This document shows positions 9,373-18,386 of a stretch of DNA of 64,000 nucleotides, one piece after another (position 1 is the first letter of the stretch; the number at the start of each line of letters is the position of its first letter). A model generated the notes under the pieces. That model did not search any database and was not told the DNA's origin. It was given only the letters and a program-made list of their open reading frames with translations. Source of the stretch: Acidobacteriota bacterium (lineage in GTDB: Bacteria > Acidobacteriota > Thermoanaerobaculia > Multivoradales > J023); NCBI GenBank assembly GCA_029263395.1, contig JAJCXO010000095.1, positions 1 to 64,000 on the forward strand, read 5' to 3'. Made by a program: the position numbers and the translations under genes.

Positions 9373-10049
9373 GTGCAAAACGCTTTGAACGTAAGGCACT
9401 GCCTGCACGTCCTCGGTCGCCGGAGCATGTGGCCGAATATCAGCACCGATTGGATGCCTACCTTGCGGCAGGGCTGACGGAGTCGGAACGTACTGAGCTC
9501 GAGGAGCATCTGGCGGATTGTCCAGCATGTCGTCATCGCCTCGTCGCCTTGCGCATTGAACATCAGGAGGCAGCGATGGTCGCAGCGCCGAGTGCTGAGG
9601 CTCGCGCACGTGCTTTGGCGTTAGGCGGTGAGCCCTCCCAAACCCGTCGTATCGGGCTATTGGCTGCCGGTTTAGCGATGGTGGTGCTTGGTGGTGGGCT
9701 GTGGCTGAGAACGTCTGGGCCGGCCCGAATCAGTGAGACCAATCCAGACCTTCCTGGCTCAGTCTTGCGATTGGAAGACGTGGCTATGACGCTCGAGTTG
9801 TCATCTCCGGTTGATGGAGCCGTTTTGGAGCTCGGGCCGGTCGAGATGCAATGGACTCCTGTTGTCGACGTCGTCAGCTACCGTTTGATCATCCTCGATG
9901 CGGCGGGGGTGCCGTTCGAAGAGCATCGCACGGAAGACCCGCGCTGGGTATGGCAGGGGCGATTGGGCGTCGCCTTCTGGTATGTCGAGGCCGAGCTCAC
10001 CGACGGAACCCGGATCGAGTCGGAGCCGCATCAATTCGAGATGCGGTGA
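9369..10049 (+). CDS. Zinc-binding transmembrane anti-sigma factor, module A
   Basis: A 226-residue protein whose ATG overlaps the sigma stop by four bases. The N-terminal cytoplasmic part has the ZAS/zf-HC2 motif H-x3-C-x2-C (EEHLADCPACRHRL; H47, C51, C54), known to bind ECF sigma factors. Residues 95-113 (IGLLAAGLAMVVLGGGLWL) form one membrane helix. The remaining 110 residues look like a beta-sandwich (SPVDGAVLELGPVEMQWTP...SYRLIILD), predicted to be periplasmic. A membrane-spanning anti-sigma with an external domain is a classical target of regulated proteolysis. The CHAT protein of the same operon is predicted to sit on the same side; cleavage by it is inference. Confidence 0.87.
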   Translation: MSAKRFERKALPARPRSPEHVAEYQHRLDAYLAAGLTESERTELEEHLADCPACRHRLVALRIEHQEAAMVAAPSAEARARALALGGEPSQTRRIGLLAAGLAMVVLGGGLWLRTSGPARISETNPDLPGSVLRLEDVAMTLELSSPVDGAVLELGPVEMQWTPVVDVVSYRLIILDAAGVPFEEHRTEDPRWVWQGRLGVAFWYVEAELTDGTRIESEPHQFEMR

Positions 10050-10101
10050 TCTCAGTGGCTTCCGGTTGATCCGAGGCTACCCAATTGGGGGCGACGCCGA
10101 T

Positions 10102-11166
10102 TCAATCGTTCGCTCGACGACAGCTGACCCGAGTCATGAAGTGGGGAAACGACCATGCCGGGTCGTCGCCGTGGCGAGCTGCTTGGCGCAAGAATCTCTG
10201 GACTGGCGCGGGGATGAGGCGTTGTAGGCTGCGGATCCAGCTCGGAGCCGCAGCGAGTTGCCGTGTGCCCGCACTCACCCCGCGGTGTAGCGCCCAGGCA
10301 GCCGACCGCAACATGCGAGCCACGAGGGAGTCATACACCGACTGTACCGCTTTCCGACGACGGATCTTCTCCGCCGTGTGTTTCGCCTGAAATTGTGTAT
10401 CGAATGCCAGCGGAAGACCCTCGAACAAAGCGCCTTGGCCATAGAGGGGCGGATAGGTATTCTCGAAACAAAACTGTCTTGGCCGGACGCCGACGTCCCA
10501 GTCGGTGGGTAGGGCTGGCCAGCACAGGGTTTGGTACGTGGTCGGGGGATGAAATCGATCGGGATACAGAGTCTGGGCGATGTTGAAGTAGGCGCTCCAT
10601 TCGTCGATCGCGCAGCCCGCGGCACTTTCTTCGGCGAGCTCGGCAGCAACCTCGGCGAGCAAGAGCTTGTCGATGATCTGGGGCATATGAGCCGAGTAGG
10701 ACCGCGTGGGGAAGCCTCGGTTGACGAGGAGCCTTCGAGTCTGATGTTGGCCGCGGTCATAGTCTGTGCCCTGCGCCGCCCACTGCGTCAGGTCGTAGGT
10801 GGTGTAGGCGTGGTAGCGCCCCTTGTCTTCGAACATCTCGACGGGAATCTCAACCAGTGGGCGGTTGTCGTCGTCGGCCATCAGGAAACGGTCGCCGAGT
10901 GACTCGAGGTTCGGCAGCGATGAGCGCAGCAGCCAGTTCTTGACTTGATGATCTGGCGAGGTTCGGAAACGCTCGAGCTGGTCGCCGAGCAAGGTTTCCT
11001 CTGGAGTCACCTGGACCTTGAGGCGTTTCCCATCATGTTCGAAGGCTTCCGCTTGGTGGCGCGGGCAGACGAAGATTGCCTCATCGATGAACGGCATCCA
11101 CCCCTCGACGAAGGGGAGCGTCTCATTGGCGATACTCGGCCGGTTGCTGATGATGACGATCTGCAC
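10102..11166 (-). CDS. Putative glycosyltransferase (Stealth-like)
   Basis: A 354-residue protein if the GTG at 11166 is used, 11 bases after the stop of the upstream glycosyltransferase. The annotated frame runs further into that gene, but VQIVIISNRPSIANETLPF is the natural N-terminal beta strand. DRFLMADDDNRPL resembles the D-x-D region of sugar-phosphate or glycosyl transferases. The later HMPQIIDKLLLAEV and DEWSAYFNIAQTLYP recall the Stealth family of capsule hexose-phosphate transferases, though the match is from memory and weak. Together with the GT4 gene it suggests synthesis of an envelope polysaccharide or glycoconjugate. Confidence 0.6.
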   Translation of the reverse strand: MQIVIISNRPSIANETLPFVEGWMPFIDEAIFVCPRHQAEAFEHDGKRLKVQVTPEETLLGDQLERFRTSPDHQVKNWLLRSSLPNLESLGDRFLMADDDNRPLVEIPVEMFEDKGRYHAYTTYDLTQWAAQGTDYDRGQHQTRRLLVNRGFPTRSYSAHMPQIIDKLLLAEVAAELAEESAAGCAIDEWSAYFNIAQTLYPDRFHPPTTYQTLCWPALPTDWDVGVRPRQFCFENTYPPLYGQGALFEGLPLAFDTQFQAKHTAEKIRRRKAVQSVYDSLVARMLRSAAWALHRGVSAGTRQLAAAPSWIRSLQRLIPAPVQRFLRQAARHGDDPAWSFPHFMTRVSCRRAND

Positions 11167-11177
11167 CGGAGCAGCTT

Positions 11178-12455
11178 CTAGATCAGGCCAATCCGTTGCA
11201 GCCGCTGCCGGTAGCGATTGCCGATGGCTCGGGCGCTGTGGAATTCGTCGACAAATTGACGACCGTTGTCGCCCAGCCGTCGTCGGGCCTCGGGGTCCCG
11301 CGCCAAGAAGCGCATGTGATCCGCCGCTTCGTCTATATCGGGCTCGGCCCACACCGACTCACCTTCCAAGTCATAGTTTTCCCCCGGCTGGACGTCGATG
11401 AGGTCAAAACCCACCAGACAGGCGTTGTCGGGATGTGTGAAGTCCCTATTGCCAGAGTAGTCGGTGGCGATCACCGGCTTGCCGAGTTTCATCGCCTCCG
11501 CCATGCCGAGCCCAAAACCCTCAGCGCGGTGCAGGGAGACGTAAACGTCGGCACAGCGGATCAGGTCGAGCACTTTGGGCCGTGGCCAGGTTTCGTTGAT
11601 CAGACGGATGCGGTCGTCACCGCGGGTCAGTTGGGCCACGGCCTTGTAATCCTCGACTTGCTCGGCAACCGAATCCACGGTTTTGGTCTTCAGCACAAGG
11701 ATCACGTCTCGCCGGTCACGGGGGAAGGCCCGCTGGAAGGCCTCGATCACACCCTGGGGGTTCTTGCGGCGAACCCGTGAGGAAAAGTCGAAGGTGAACA
11801 GGAAGACGATCTGCCCGTTCGTCAAACCGAAGTCCTTCCGGATGTACCGGGTTGCGGTTGCGTCGGAGTCCGCGGTGGTCCAGTCGACGGCCAACGGCAT
11901 GTGGACCACAGGCACCGCTGCCTTCTCCGAGATCACCTGCTGCACGTAACGGCTCGGGGCCCAGATCTCGTCGAGGACATTCATTACCGGCAGCCAGGCA
12001 TCGGGGTAGTCGCTCAACTCCCAGAAGCCGTAGCCAATGTTGTAGCGCCCAGCGAACAGCTCGCGATGGCGGTCATAGAGATCGAGTACACCATCCGCAT
12101 TGAGGCAGAAGACGTTGGTTCGGTGTTGCTTGGTGGGCAACTCGTTGCTCAATCGGTCATCGAGACTGTGATCCTCTTGGCGATGTAAGGTGCGCTCGAT
12201 GTTGTGGATCGAGTGCTCGAGTCCCGCGGCTCCGAACGCTTGGGCGACGCCGCGCAGATGTTGGCCGATGCCGAACTCACCGCGGGCGAAGCCCACCAAG
12301 TTGCAACCCGGGGTGTAAGGCCCTTCCGTCGCCAGGTTGCGGTAGGCACCGTCATGGTAGGCCAGCTGACGGACGGGTTGGCTGAGTCGTCGCACCCGGT
12401 CACCGAGCCACGGTAGGCGGGTGAGAGACCGTCGAAATCGGGAAAGGGTAGACAT
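11178..12455 (-). CDS. GT4-family glycosyltransferase
   Basis: A 425-residue protein using the ATG at 12455 (22 in-frame codons lie upstream). It has the two-domain GT-B pattern: the N-terminal GEFGIGQHLRGVAQAF segment, and the C-terminal DFSSRVRRKNPQGVIEAF followed by DVYVSLHRAEGFGLGMAEAMKLGKPVIATDYSGN. The EGFGL...E motif is the retaining GT4 nucleotide-sugar-binding signature. It transfers a sugar from a nucleotide donor, probably to an envelope glycan. It is the first gene of a two-gene minus-strand unit with the gene ending at 10102. The start is uncertain because neither candidate has a clear ribosome-binding site. Confidence 0.88.
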   Translation of the reverse strand: MSTLSRFRRSLTRLPWLGDRVRRLSQPVRQLAYHDGAYRNLATEGPYTPGCNLVGFARGEFGIGQHLRGVAQAFGAAGLEHSIHNIERTLHRQEDHSLDDRLSNELPTKQHRTNVFCLNADGVLDLYDRHRELFAGRYNIGYGFWELSDYPDAWLPVMNVLDEIWAPSRYVQQVISEKAAVPVVHMPLAVDWTTADSDATATRYIRKDFGLTNGQIVFLFTFDFSSRVRRKNPQGVIEAFQRAFPRDRRDVILVLKTKTVDSVAEQVEDYKAVAQLTRGDDRIRLINETWPRPKVLDLIRCADVYVSLHRAEGFGLGMAEAMKLGKPVIATDYSGNRDFTHPDNACLVGFDLIDVQPGENYDLEGESVWAEPDIDEAADHMRFLARDPEARRRLGDNGRQFVDEFHSARAIGNRYRQRLQRIGLI

Positions 12456-12684
12456 GGTGACGCTCGGTTTCGCGCCGCTATGGTGGGATAGATCGCGGTG
12501 TCGAGTCAATCCGGCGAACATGCGCCGCGTTTTTTCGCTTCGAATCGAAAATCACGGGGGGCAAAATATCAGGGTGCCGACTCCTCCGGGTGTAGCAACC
12601 TAGAAGCGCTGATCAGCGACAGCAAACACCGGGGCTACAGCTGCCTCGACCCGGAGATGCCCGGATTCACTTCAGGAGGAAGTA

Positions 12685-13671
12685 ATGAGTAGAAAACGAT
12701 GTTTGGCCTTTGCACTAGCGTTGAGCCTCTGCGGCTCGACGCTCAGTGCGCAGACCGTCCGTAATTTGGAAGTGCCAGTCAAAGTGACCGACGCTGCGGT
12801 CAACAGTTTCATCAGCCATCAGTGGAGCGAAGAGGGCTGGGACGAATTCGTCGGCACTATCGGTGTCTGCTACTTTGAGATCACGGTGCCGCCACCGTCG
12901 GTCACGTTTATCGAAGATCACGCTAGTCTGACCTTGGCGGGCAACCTAACGTCGTCCAACTGTGGTGGACCGTGGAGCTTCAGTGTGTCGCCGGAGATTG
13001 GCATCCCCTCAGGTCAGATCACCACTGCCGACGTCAAAATGTGGTTGACAGACCTACTCGATCTGATCAACGGACTGGGATTTCCGGCGTGGGTCAAACA
13101 AGCTTTGGTTGATGCATTTGGGCCTTGGGCCGATCTCAACTACATCGAGGGGCAGATTGATCTCTTTCCTGCCGCGCTGCTGACCGGAATCGGCGGTGAG
13201 TGGTTCGATCAACGCAGCATCAACTTCGATCAGACCAATCCTTTTGAGATCGGATGGCGGGTCGAAGACGGCTTCGTAGAGCTCTTGCCGTCAGCCAACG
13301 TCCAGGCAGGTATCTCGGGGACCGTCGCGCCGCAGTTCAATGCGCGTTTGAAGGACGACGATGATGATGGTCCGGAGTCCATCTCGCTGTGGTCGAACAT
13401 CGAGGCCACGGTCAAGAAAATAAGGATTTTCAACATCGCGGGGATACAGGTTTACGAGCTCGATCCTGACGTCAAGACAATCAAGAGCCAGGGTAATGAA
13501 GATGACGTGATCCACTTCACTCTCGAAGGCGAAAACCTGACCCCGACTGGAGCGTTTCCGACCTGGATCCTATTCGAGATAAATGAAACGTTTTACTTGA
13601 GGAAGTACATCATTTTTCCTGTAGTCCACCCCTACTTCACCCTCGCCACTGACGGATACAACGGGATATGA
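12685..13671 (+). CDS. Secreted protein of unknown function
   Basis: A 328-residue protein with an excellent ribosome-binding site (AGGAGG, 12672-12677) before ATG 12685. The signal peptide MSRKRCLAFALALSLCGSTLSA is cleaved before QTVRN. The rest is acidic and beta-rich, with an amphipathic helix near WVKQALVDAFGPWADL. I recognise no domain. Its stop overlaps an ATG of the next frame, and both proteins begin their mature part with a similar strand-helix segment (VTDAAVNSFI here, LTEETINEAL there). They may be distant homologues that are secreted together. Confidence 0.8.
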   Translation: MSRKRCLAFALALSLCGSTLSAQTVRNLEVPVKVTDAAVNSFISHQWSEEGWDEFVGTIGVCYFEITVPPPSVTFIEDHASLTLAGNLTSSNCGGPWSFSVSPEIGIPSGQITTADVKMWLTDLLDLINGLGFPAWVKQALVDAFGPWADLNYIEGQIDLFPAALLTGIGGEWFDQRSINFDQTNPFEIGWRVEDGFVELLPSANVQAGISGTVAPQFNARLKDDDDDGPESISLWSNIEATVKKIRIFNIAGIQVYELDPDVKTIKSQGNEDDVIHFTLEGENLTPTGAFPTWILFEINETFYLRKYIIFPVVHPYFTLATDGYNGI

Positions 13672-13700
13672 GACCTCTAGCCATGCAAAGGATTCAGCCT

Positions 13701-14573
13701 ATGAAAGAATTTTTGACATCTTTACCGATGACCATCATGCTCTTGGTTTTAGCAAACCTGGCTATCTCGCAGCCCGCTAAAGCACGTCCTTGGTATTGTT
13801 CGTATTGTACGTGTGCCGACTCGTGCGATCGTGTTTGTAATGTTACGAATACACTCGAAAGCACCTGTGGTGAAGAAACTGGGATCTGTGAAAATTCGAA
13901 CTACTGCGGTGGACCGCCGCCCGTCCCACCGGCTGCAGCCGTCAGCGTCGAACTGACCGAGGAGACGATCAATGAAGCCTTGGCGACTCTGACCCAAGCT
14001 CGTGGCATCAACTTCGGCGAATATCAGGGGGGGTTCCTCGATGCCTGGTGGGGCAACTTGAATAGCGCCACGGCTGACATCATCGCCCAGACTGGCAACA
14101 GCACTCGGCTGCGACTCAACGCCAGCGCAACCTTCAACGTCGTCTTCGATCTGTTTATCATCAATGTTCCAATTGTCGGCCAGGCCAATGGGTGGATCGA
14201 AGGGGATGTGCAGATGACCGGGGATGCCTTGGACGGTTACCAACTCGAGTTCGAGCCGACGGATTTGGACCTCAACGCGTGGCTGCAGGGTTTGCCGGTA
14301 CCGGTCCAAACGTTGCTGACGCTCTACGGCAACACTGTGCTCGATCTGCCAACGTTTGAGCTCACCCTCGGAACCCAGCTGCAGCCCGACTTTGTTTGTG
14401 CCCCGCCAAATTTTGGGACACGCAGCGATCTGGGAGCCTTCGTGCTCGAGTGGGATCTAGAAGATCTCGATTGCCGTTGTGGTCCGGTTGAGATCTGCAA
14501 CAACAACCAGGATGACGACTGTGATGGTCAGGTTGATGAAGGCTGCCAACATCACTCGGATGAACTTTCCTGA
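13701..14573 (+). CDS. Secreted Cys-rich protein with MopE-like C-terminal peptide
   Basis: A 290-residue protein starting at ATG 13701, preceded by AAGGA; in-frame ATGs at 13668 and 13683 are alternatives, the first overlapping the upstream stop. The signal peptide is MKEFLTSLPMTIMLLVLANLAIS. A short Cys cluster (WYCSYCTCADSCDRVCN) follows, then a beta-rich region with no recognised domain. The tail EICNNNQDDDCDGQVDEGC matches the MopE-type metal-binding motif (N-x-x-DDDCDG-x-DEGC) found in secreted proteins of myxobacteria and relatives. It is likely exported with the preceding gene's product. The function is unknown; metal binding by the tail is a reasonable inference. Confidence 0.78.
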   Translation: MKEFLTSLPMTIMLLVLANLAISQPAKARPWYCSYCTCADSCDRVCNVTNTLESTCGEETGICENSNYCGGPPPVPPAAAVSVELTEETINEALATLTQARGINFGEYQGGFLDAWWGNLNSATADIIAQTGNSTRLRLNASATFNVVFDLFIINVPIVGQANGWIEGDVQMTGDALDGYQLEFEPTDLDLNAWLQGLPVPVQTLLTLYGNTVLDLPTFELTLGTQLQPDFVCAPPNFGTRSDLGAFVLEWDLEDLDCRCGPVEICNNNQDDDCDGQVDEGCQHHSDELS

Positions 14574-14664
14574 TCGAATCATCGGTTGGTGTGAGGTGCC
14601 AACACCCATCACATTCGGACGCAACTTGATCGTACCCAACCCAACCTTCTGAGCCTTCCGCTGG

Positions 14665-14695
14665 GGTGACGGGTGCAGGAGCTGCACCCGTCACC
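14665..14695. terminator. Perfect 14-bp hairpin after the secreted pair
   Basis: The arms GGTGACGGGTGCAG and CTGCACCCGTCACC flank a 3-base loop, 92 bases after the 14573 stop. No U-tract follows. It probably ends or stabilises the upstream transcript. Confidence 0.6.
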
Positions 14696-14788
14696 AATCT
14701 GACTCCGAGCGGGTTCCGTATCGTGGGCAGGATGTCAACAGCGTCCTGCTAACATCACGAGCCAAAACGAGACGAGGAACCTGCCGCA

Positions 14789-17056
14789 ATGAATTTCTCC
14801 GCCACTCTGGGCCGCTTGGTTGCGCCGAAACGCATGGAGCCGTCCTATCCTTCGCTGCCGGAAGTCGACGAGTCGAGCGGCGAGACCAACGTGCCAGGTA
14901 TCTATGCCGTGGGTGAGTTGGCAGGTACGCCGCTAGTCAAGCTTGGGCTCAATGCAGGGCATGACCTGATCGCTCGCCTCGGTGGCGAACTCAAGGGCAG
15001 TCGCAGCGGAGAGCATCAGGACATGCTCGATGTGGTGATCATCGGCAGTGGTAGCTCGGGGTTCGGCGCCACCTTGCAGGCCCACGAAATGGGCCTGTCT
15101 TACGTCACCGTGGAAGCGGCGGCGTTTGCCAACACCTTTGTCACCATGACCAAGGGCAAGTGGCTATTCGCCGAACCCAATGACGTGTCCAACCGCTCGT
15201 TAGCCTGGTTTGAGGAATGTACCAAGGAGACATTGCTCGAACGCTGGAGAGAGGTTCGGGCCGAGAAGAACCTGCTGATTCAAGAGCAGGAAAAGGTGCT
15301 CGACATCAAGGGGACAAACGACAACTTTCTAGTCAAGACGGATGTCGGAGAGTATCGAGCCCGTCGCGTAGTGCTCTGTCTTGGCAAGGCCGGTAATCCG
15401 CGCAAACTAGGAGTCCCCGGAGAGAAAGAACACGCCGACAAGGTTCACCATCGGTTGCTCGATCCAGACGATTTTGACGATGAGGACATCATCATCGTCG
15501 GCGCGGGGGATGTCGCCTGTGAGGCAGCAATTGCACTGGCTGAGAAAGGTACCAACCGGGTCACGATGTCGGCGATCGATAAAGAGTTTACCTTCCCCAA
15601 GAAGCGTAATATCGATGCGGTACGCGCTCTCGAAGCCGAAGGCAAGCTCGAGCTCATGCTGGATTCCGCGGTCAAGTCAATCGGCAAAGACGACGTCGAG
15701 GTTGAGATCGGAGGCAGCGAGCGTCGATCGTTACAGAATAGTGTCGTGTTCGAAATGATCGGTGCCGAGCTGCCATTACCTTTCTTGAAGCGAGTAGGGA
15801 TCCGGCTCGCTGGCAGCTGGCATTGGAAGAAGTGGGCGACGTTGTTCGCTTCGTTTCTTTTTGTGTATTCACTTTATGCTCTGAAGAGTTACGGCAAGGG
15901 CATCGTCGCCTGGCCGTTCCAAAGTTTGATCTCTCCAGAAGCTTACGACGGTGGGCTGGCGTCCCTTTTCAAAGTGTTCTTTGCTCCGTTCTCGTGGCTG
16001 TTCACCGAGGACGCGATGGCCAACATTCGGGCAGACCGGGGGTATCAGCAGGGTTATCTCTACAGCTTGCTATATACCGTCGTGATGGTGGTCTTTGGCT
16101 ATGAGGCGCTGGTGCGTTGGCGCAAGAAGGCCAAGAACAAGCAGTATCAGACGTGGCGGTATGTCAGCCTACTGAGCTTTCAGGTGGCGTTTTTTCTGGT
16201 CGTCAACGTCATTGCGGTGCAGGCGTTGTCGGTCAAGTATGCCTGGCGAGCTTGGGGGCTCTACCAGCCGTTCCCACTGTTCTTCAACACCTTCTTTTGG
16301 TGGTACCCGGGAGATCCGCTCTGGATTGTGGTTCTCTTTGTTGGCGCTGGCCTCCTTGGTAGCCTGGTGGCGATTCCAATCATGGCGCGCAATCACGGCA
16401 AACGTTTCTGTACCTGGATTTGTGGTTGCGGCGGCTTGGCAGAGACCCTGGGGGATCGCTGGCGTCATCTGTCGGCGAAGGGAGATCGTTCCCGTGCTTG
16501 GGAATTTCAAGCGGTCCTGGTGTTGCTCGCCAGTGTGATGGTGGGCGTGGTGGTGGTTGGTATGTTCCAGACCGACGGCAACAATGGCTGGTGGCGGACT
16601 TACAACTACCTGGTGGACTTCTGGCTGGTTGCGGTGATCCCGATCACGCTGTACCCGTTCTTCGGCGGCAAGGTCTGGTGTCGGTATTGGTGTCCACTGG
16701 CGTCTTACAACCAGCTGTTGTCGAAGTGGTATGGCCGGTTGAAGATCGTTTCCAACGACAAGTGCATCACCTGCACCGAGTGCTCGAAGTATTGTCAGGT
16801 GGGTGTCGACGTGATGGCGTTTGCCAAGAATCAGCAGCCGTTCGACAACTCGAACTCGGCGTGTATCCACTGCGGCATTTGTATTGACGTCTGTCCGATG
16901 GATGTTTTGTCCTTCGAAACCAGTGATGGTCGGGCAACCGCCTTGATCGCTGAAGGCAAGTCGTCCGGTTTGCCGACGCCGGCCAACGCCAGCCTGGCGA
17001 ACGTTGCGCTGGTTGCGATCACCCGGCCGGATGGTTCGAGGCTGTCGCTGTCGTAA
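14789..17056 (+). CDS. Membrane NAD(P)/FAD-type oxidoreductase fused to NapH-like polyferredoxin module
   Basis: A 755-residue fusion. Residues 80-330 form a thioredoxin-reductase-like flavoprotein region: VVIIGSGSSGFG (first dinucleotide fold) and DIIIVGAGDVACEAAIALAEKG (second). About six membrane helices follow from residue 348. A NapH/NosR-like cytoplasmic part has CTWICGCGG and VWCRYWCPL, and two 4Fe-4S motifs, CITCTECSKYCQVG and CIHCGICIDVCP. Such proteins pass electrons between NAD(P)H and a membrane carrier. Unusually, the first 60 residues (TNVPGIYAVGELAG) look like the piece normally found at the C-terminal end of such flavoproteins. GAGGAA precedes the ATG. Confidence 0.82.
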   Translation: MNFSATLGRLVAPKRMEPSYPSLPEVDESSGETNVPGIYAVGELAGTPLVKLGLNAGHDLIARLGGELKGSRSGEHQDMLDVVIIGSGSSGFGATLQAHEMGLSYVTVEAAAFANTFVTMTKGKWLFAEPNDVSNRSLAWFEECTKETLLERWREVRAEKNLLIQEQEKVLDIKGTNDNFLVKTDVGEYRARRVVLCLGKAGNPRKLGVPGEKEHADKVHHRLLDPDDFDDEDIIIVGAGDVACEAAIALAEKGTNRVTMSAIDKEFTFPKKRNIDAVRALEAEGKLELMLDSAVKSIGKDDVEVEIGGSERRSLQNSVVFEMIGAELPLPFLKRVGIRLAGSWHWKKWATLFASFLFVYSLYALKSYGKGIVAWPFQSLISPEAYDGGLASLFKVFFAPFSWLFTEDAMANIRADRGYQQGYLYSLLYTVVMVVFGYEALVRWRKKAKNKQYQTWRYVSLLSFQVAFFLVVNVIAVQALSVKYAWRAWGLYQPFPLFFNTFFWWYPGDPLWIVVLFVGAGLLGSLVAIPIMARNHGKRFCTWICGCGGLAETLGDRWRHLSAKGDRSRAWEFQAVLVLLASVMVGVVVVGMFQTDGNNGWWRTYNYLVDFWLVAVIPITLYPFFGGKVWCRYWCPLASYNQLLSKWYGRLKIVSNDKCITCTECSKYCQVGVDVMAFAKNQQPFDNSNSACIHCGICIDVCPMDVLSFETSDGRATALIAEGKSSGLPTPANASLANVALVAITRPDGSRLSLS

Positions 17057-17108
17057 ACTCGGCCCGCCAGATCGCAACGCCGTGGTCTGCGCTGCCCGGG
17101 AGCACCGC

Positions 17109-18164
17109 GTGAGCTACAACGACCACCTCAGAGAGGCCGGAACTATTGAAGCACGCCTCAAGCAAGCTGGAACTGTCTTCGTCCTTGCCTTGATCACGTT
17201 GGGGCTAGCGGGTTGCAGGCCTGAGGCGCTGGAGACAGTCGAAGCACCGGAGACAGCCGAACCGTCCGAGGCGCCCGAGACTCGTAACGAGCAAGTCACC
17301 AACCGTGGCGAAGGCAAGGACCAGTGGTGGGATGCGCTGCCCCGGGCCGCCTGGTCTGCCTTCGAGAAGGTAGAGCAATCTCAGCCCTGGTTCGAGGTCT
17401 ACCAAGTTGTAGACGGGGTCTTCGCGATTTATGAGCCTGGGCAGTTCGAAGAGGTCATCTCTTATCTGATCGTGGGCAATGATCGTGCGCTCTTATTCGA
17501 CACTGGGCTCGGTATCGGCGATATGCGCCAGGTCACCGGTGAGCTGACCGAGCTCGACGTCACGGTGATCAACTCCCACGGGCACTACGACCACATCGGC
17601 GGCAACCATGCTTTCGATCACATCCTCAGTCCCGATACGGAATACACCCGCGGGCGAGCTGAGGGTTTGGAGCACGCCGCAGTTGCCGAGTTCGTTGGGC
17701 CGGGTTGGATCTGGAAGGAGACGCCAGCGGCCTTCTCATCCGAGACATATCACTCGCGAGCCTTCGAGATCACGCGCTTCTTGGAAGATCGCGAAGTGAT
17801 CGATCTCGGAGGGCGGCAGATTGAAGTGATCTTCACCCCTGGCCACGCCCCGGATGCGTTGTGTCTTCTTGACCGCGCCGCCGGCTTGCTGTTTACCGGC
17901 GACACGTTTTACCTCGCGCCGCTTTACACTCACCTGGAGGGCTCGGACTTCGAGCAATATCGAGAGTCGACTCGACTGCTGGCAGGCCTTGTATCCGAGG
18001 TGAAGCTGTTGATGCCGGCCCACAACGAGCCGGCGGTTGACGCCGGTTACCTCGGGCACCTGCACGACGCCTTCGAGGAAGTTGCAGCCGGCATGGAACC
18101 GACCGTGATTACCGACGGCAATCGCGAATTCCGATTCGACGGTTTTTCGATTGTGACACGCTAG
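17109..18164 (+). CDS. Metallo-beta-lactamase-fold hydrolase, lipoprotein
   Basis: A 351-residue protein starting at GTG 17109 with GGGAG upstream; no ATG is suitable. A lipobox (TLGLAGC) predicts a lipid-anchored periplasmic protein, followed by a Pro/Glu-rich linker (ETVEAPETAEPSEAPET). The metal-binding motif SHGHYDHIGG, the downstream FTPGHAPD, and LLFTGDTFYLAP give most of the zinc ligands of the glyoxalase-II/lactamase fold. The substrate is unknown. It follows the flavin/Fe-S gene by 52 bases and may be co-transcribed with it. The stop codon lies within a repeated CTAGCTAG element. Confidence 0.87.
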   Translation: MSYNDHLREAGTIEARLKQAGTVFVLALITLGLAGCRPEALETVEAPETAEPSEAPETRNEQVTNRGEGKDQWWDALPRAAWSAFEKVEQSQPWFEVYQVVDGVFAIYEPGQFEEVISYLIVGNDRALLFDTGLGIGDMRQVTGELTELDVTVINSHGHYDHIGGNHAFDHILSPDTEYTRGRAEGLEHAAVAEFVGPGWIWKETPAAFSSETYHSRAFEITRFLEDREVIDLGGRQIEVIFTPGHAPDALCLLDRAAGLLFTGDTFYLAPLYTHLEGSDFEQYRESTRLLAGLVSEVKLLMPAHNEPAVDAGYLGHLHDAFEEVAAGMEPTVITDGNREFRFDGFSIVTR

Positions 18165-18386
18165 CTAGATTGCATCCGAGAACGCCGATTGTCCGGTCGC
18201 CCCCTGTGGACTGCGCGCGCGGCTGCGTAACTCGCCTCGACGCCTAAATGTCCGCCAACCCTCTTGGTTACAATAGTTTGGAGAGCGAGGCGCTGTTTTC
18301 TTACTCATACATACTCGCTGCGTGCTCGCTCCACAGAGGGCTCTCAGGGGAGACGAGAAACGGGTTTCTGGATGCAATCTAGCTAG
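18160..18386. repeat. Convergent intergenic region bounded by 17-bp inverted repeats
   Basis: CTAGCTAGATTGCATCC at 18161-18177 has an exact inverted copy at 18370-18386. Both flanking genes end inside these arms (TAG at 18162-18164 plus, and at 18385-18383 minus). Inner segments are also partly complementary: CCCTGTGGA near 18204 pairs with TCCACAGAGG near 18341, and CGCCTCG with CGAGGCG. The whole region could fold as a long imperfect hairpin. No flanking target-site duplication is evident. A third copy of the core lies at 23035-23051. Confidence 0.8.

Noticed and set aside
11167-11352. N-terminal extension of the Stealth-like glycosyltransferase
   Set aside because: It overlaps the coding sequence of the GT4 gene and is Arg/Gly-rich; the GTG at 11166 fits the protein family start.
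18160-18386. Insertion sequence or transposon defined by the 17-bp inverted repeats
   Set aside because: The interior of about 190 bases encodes nothing transposase-like and there is no target duplication. A non-autonomous element cannot be excluded but is not supported.
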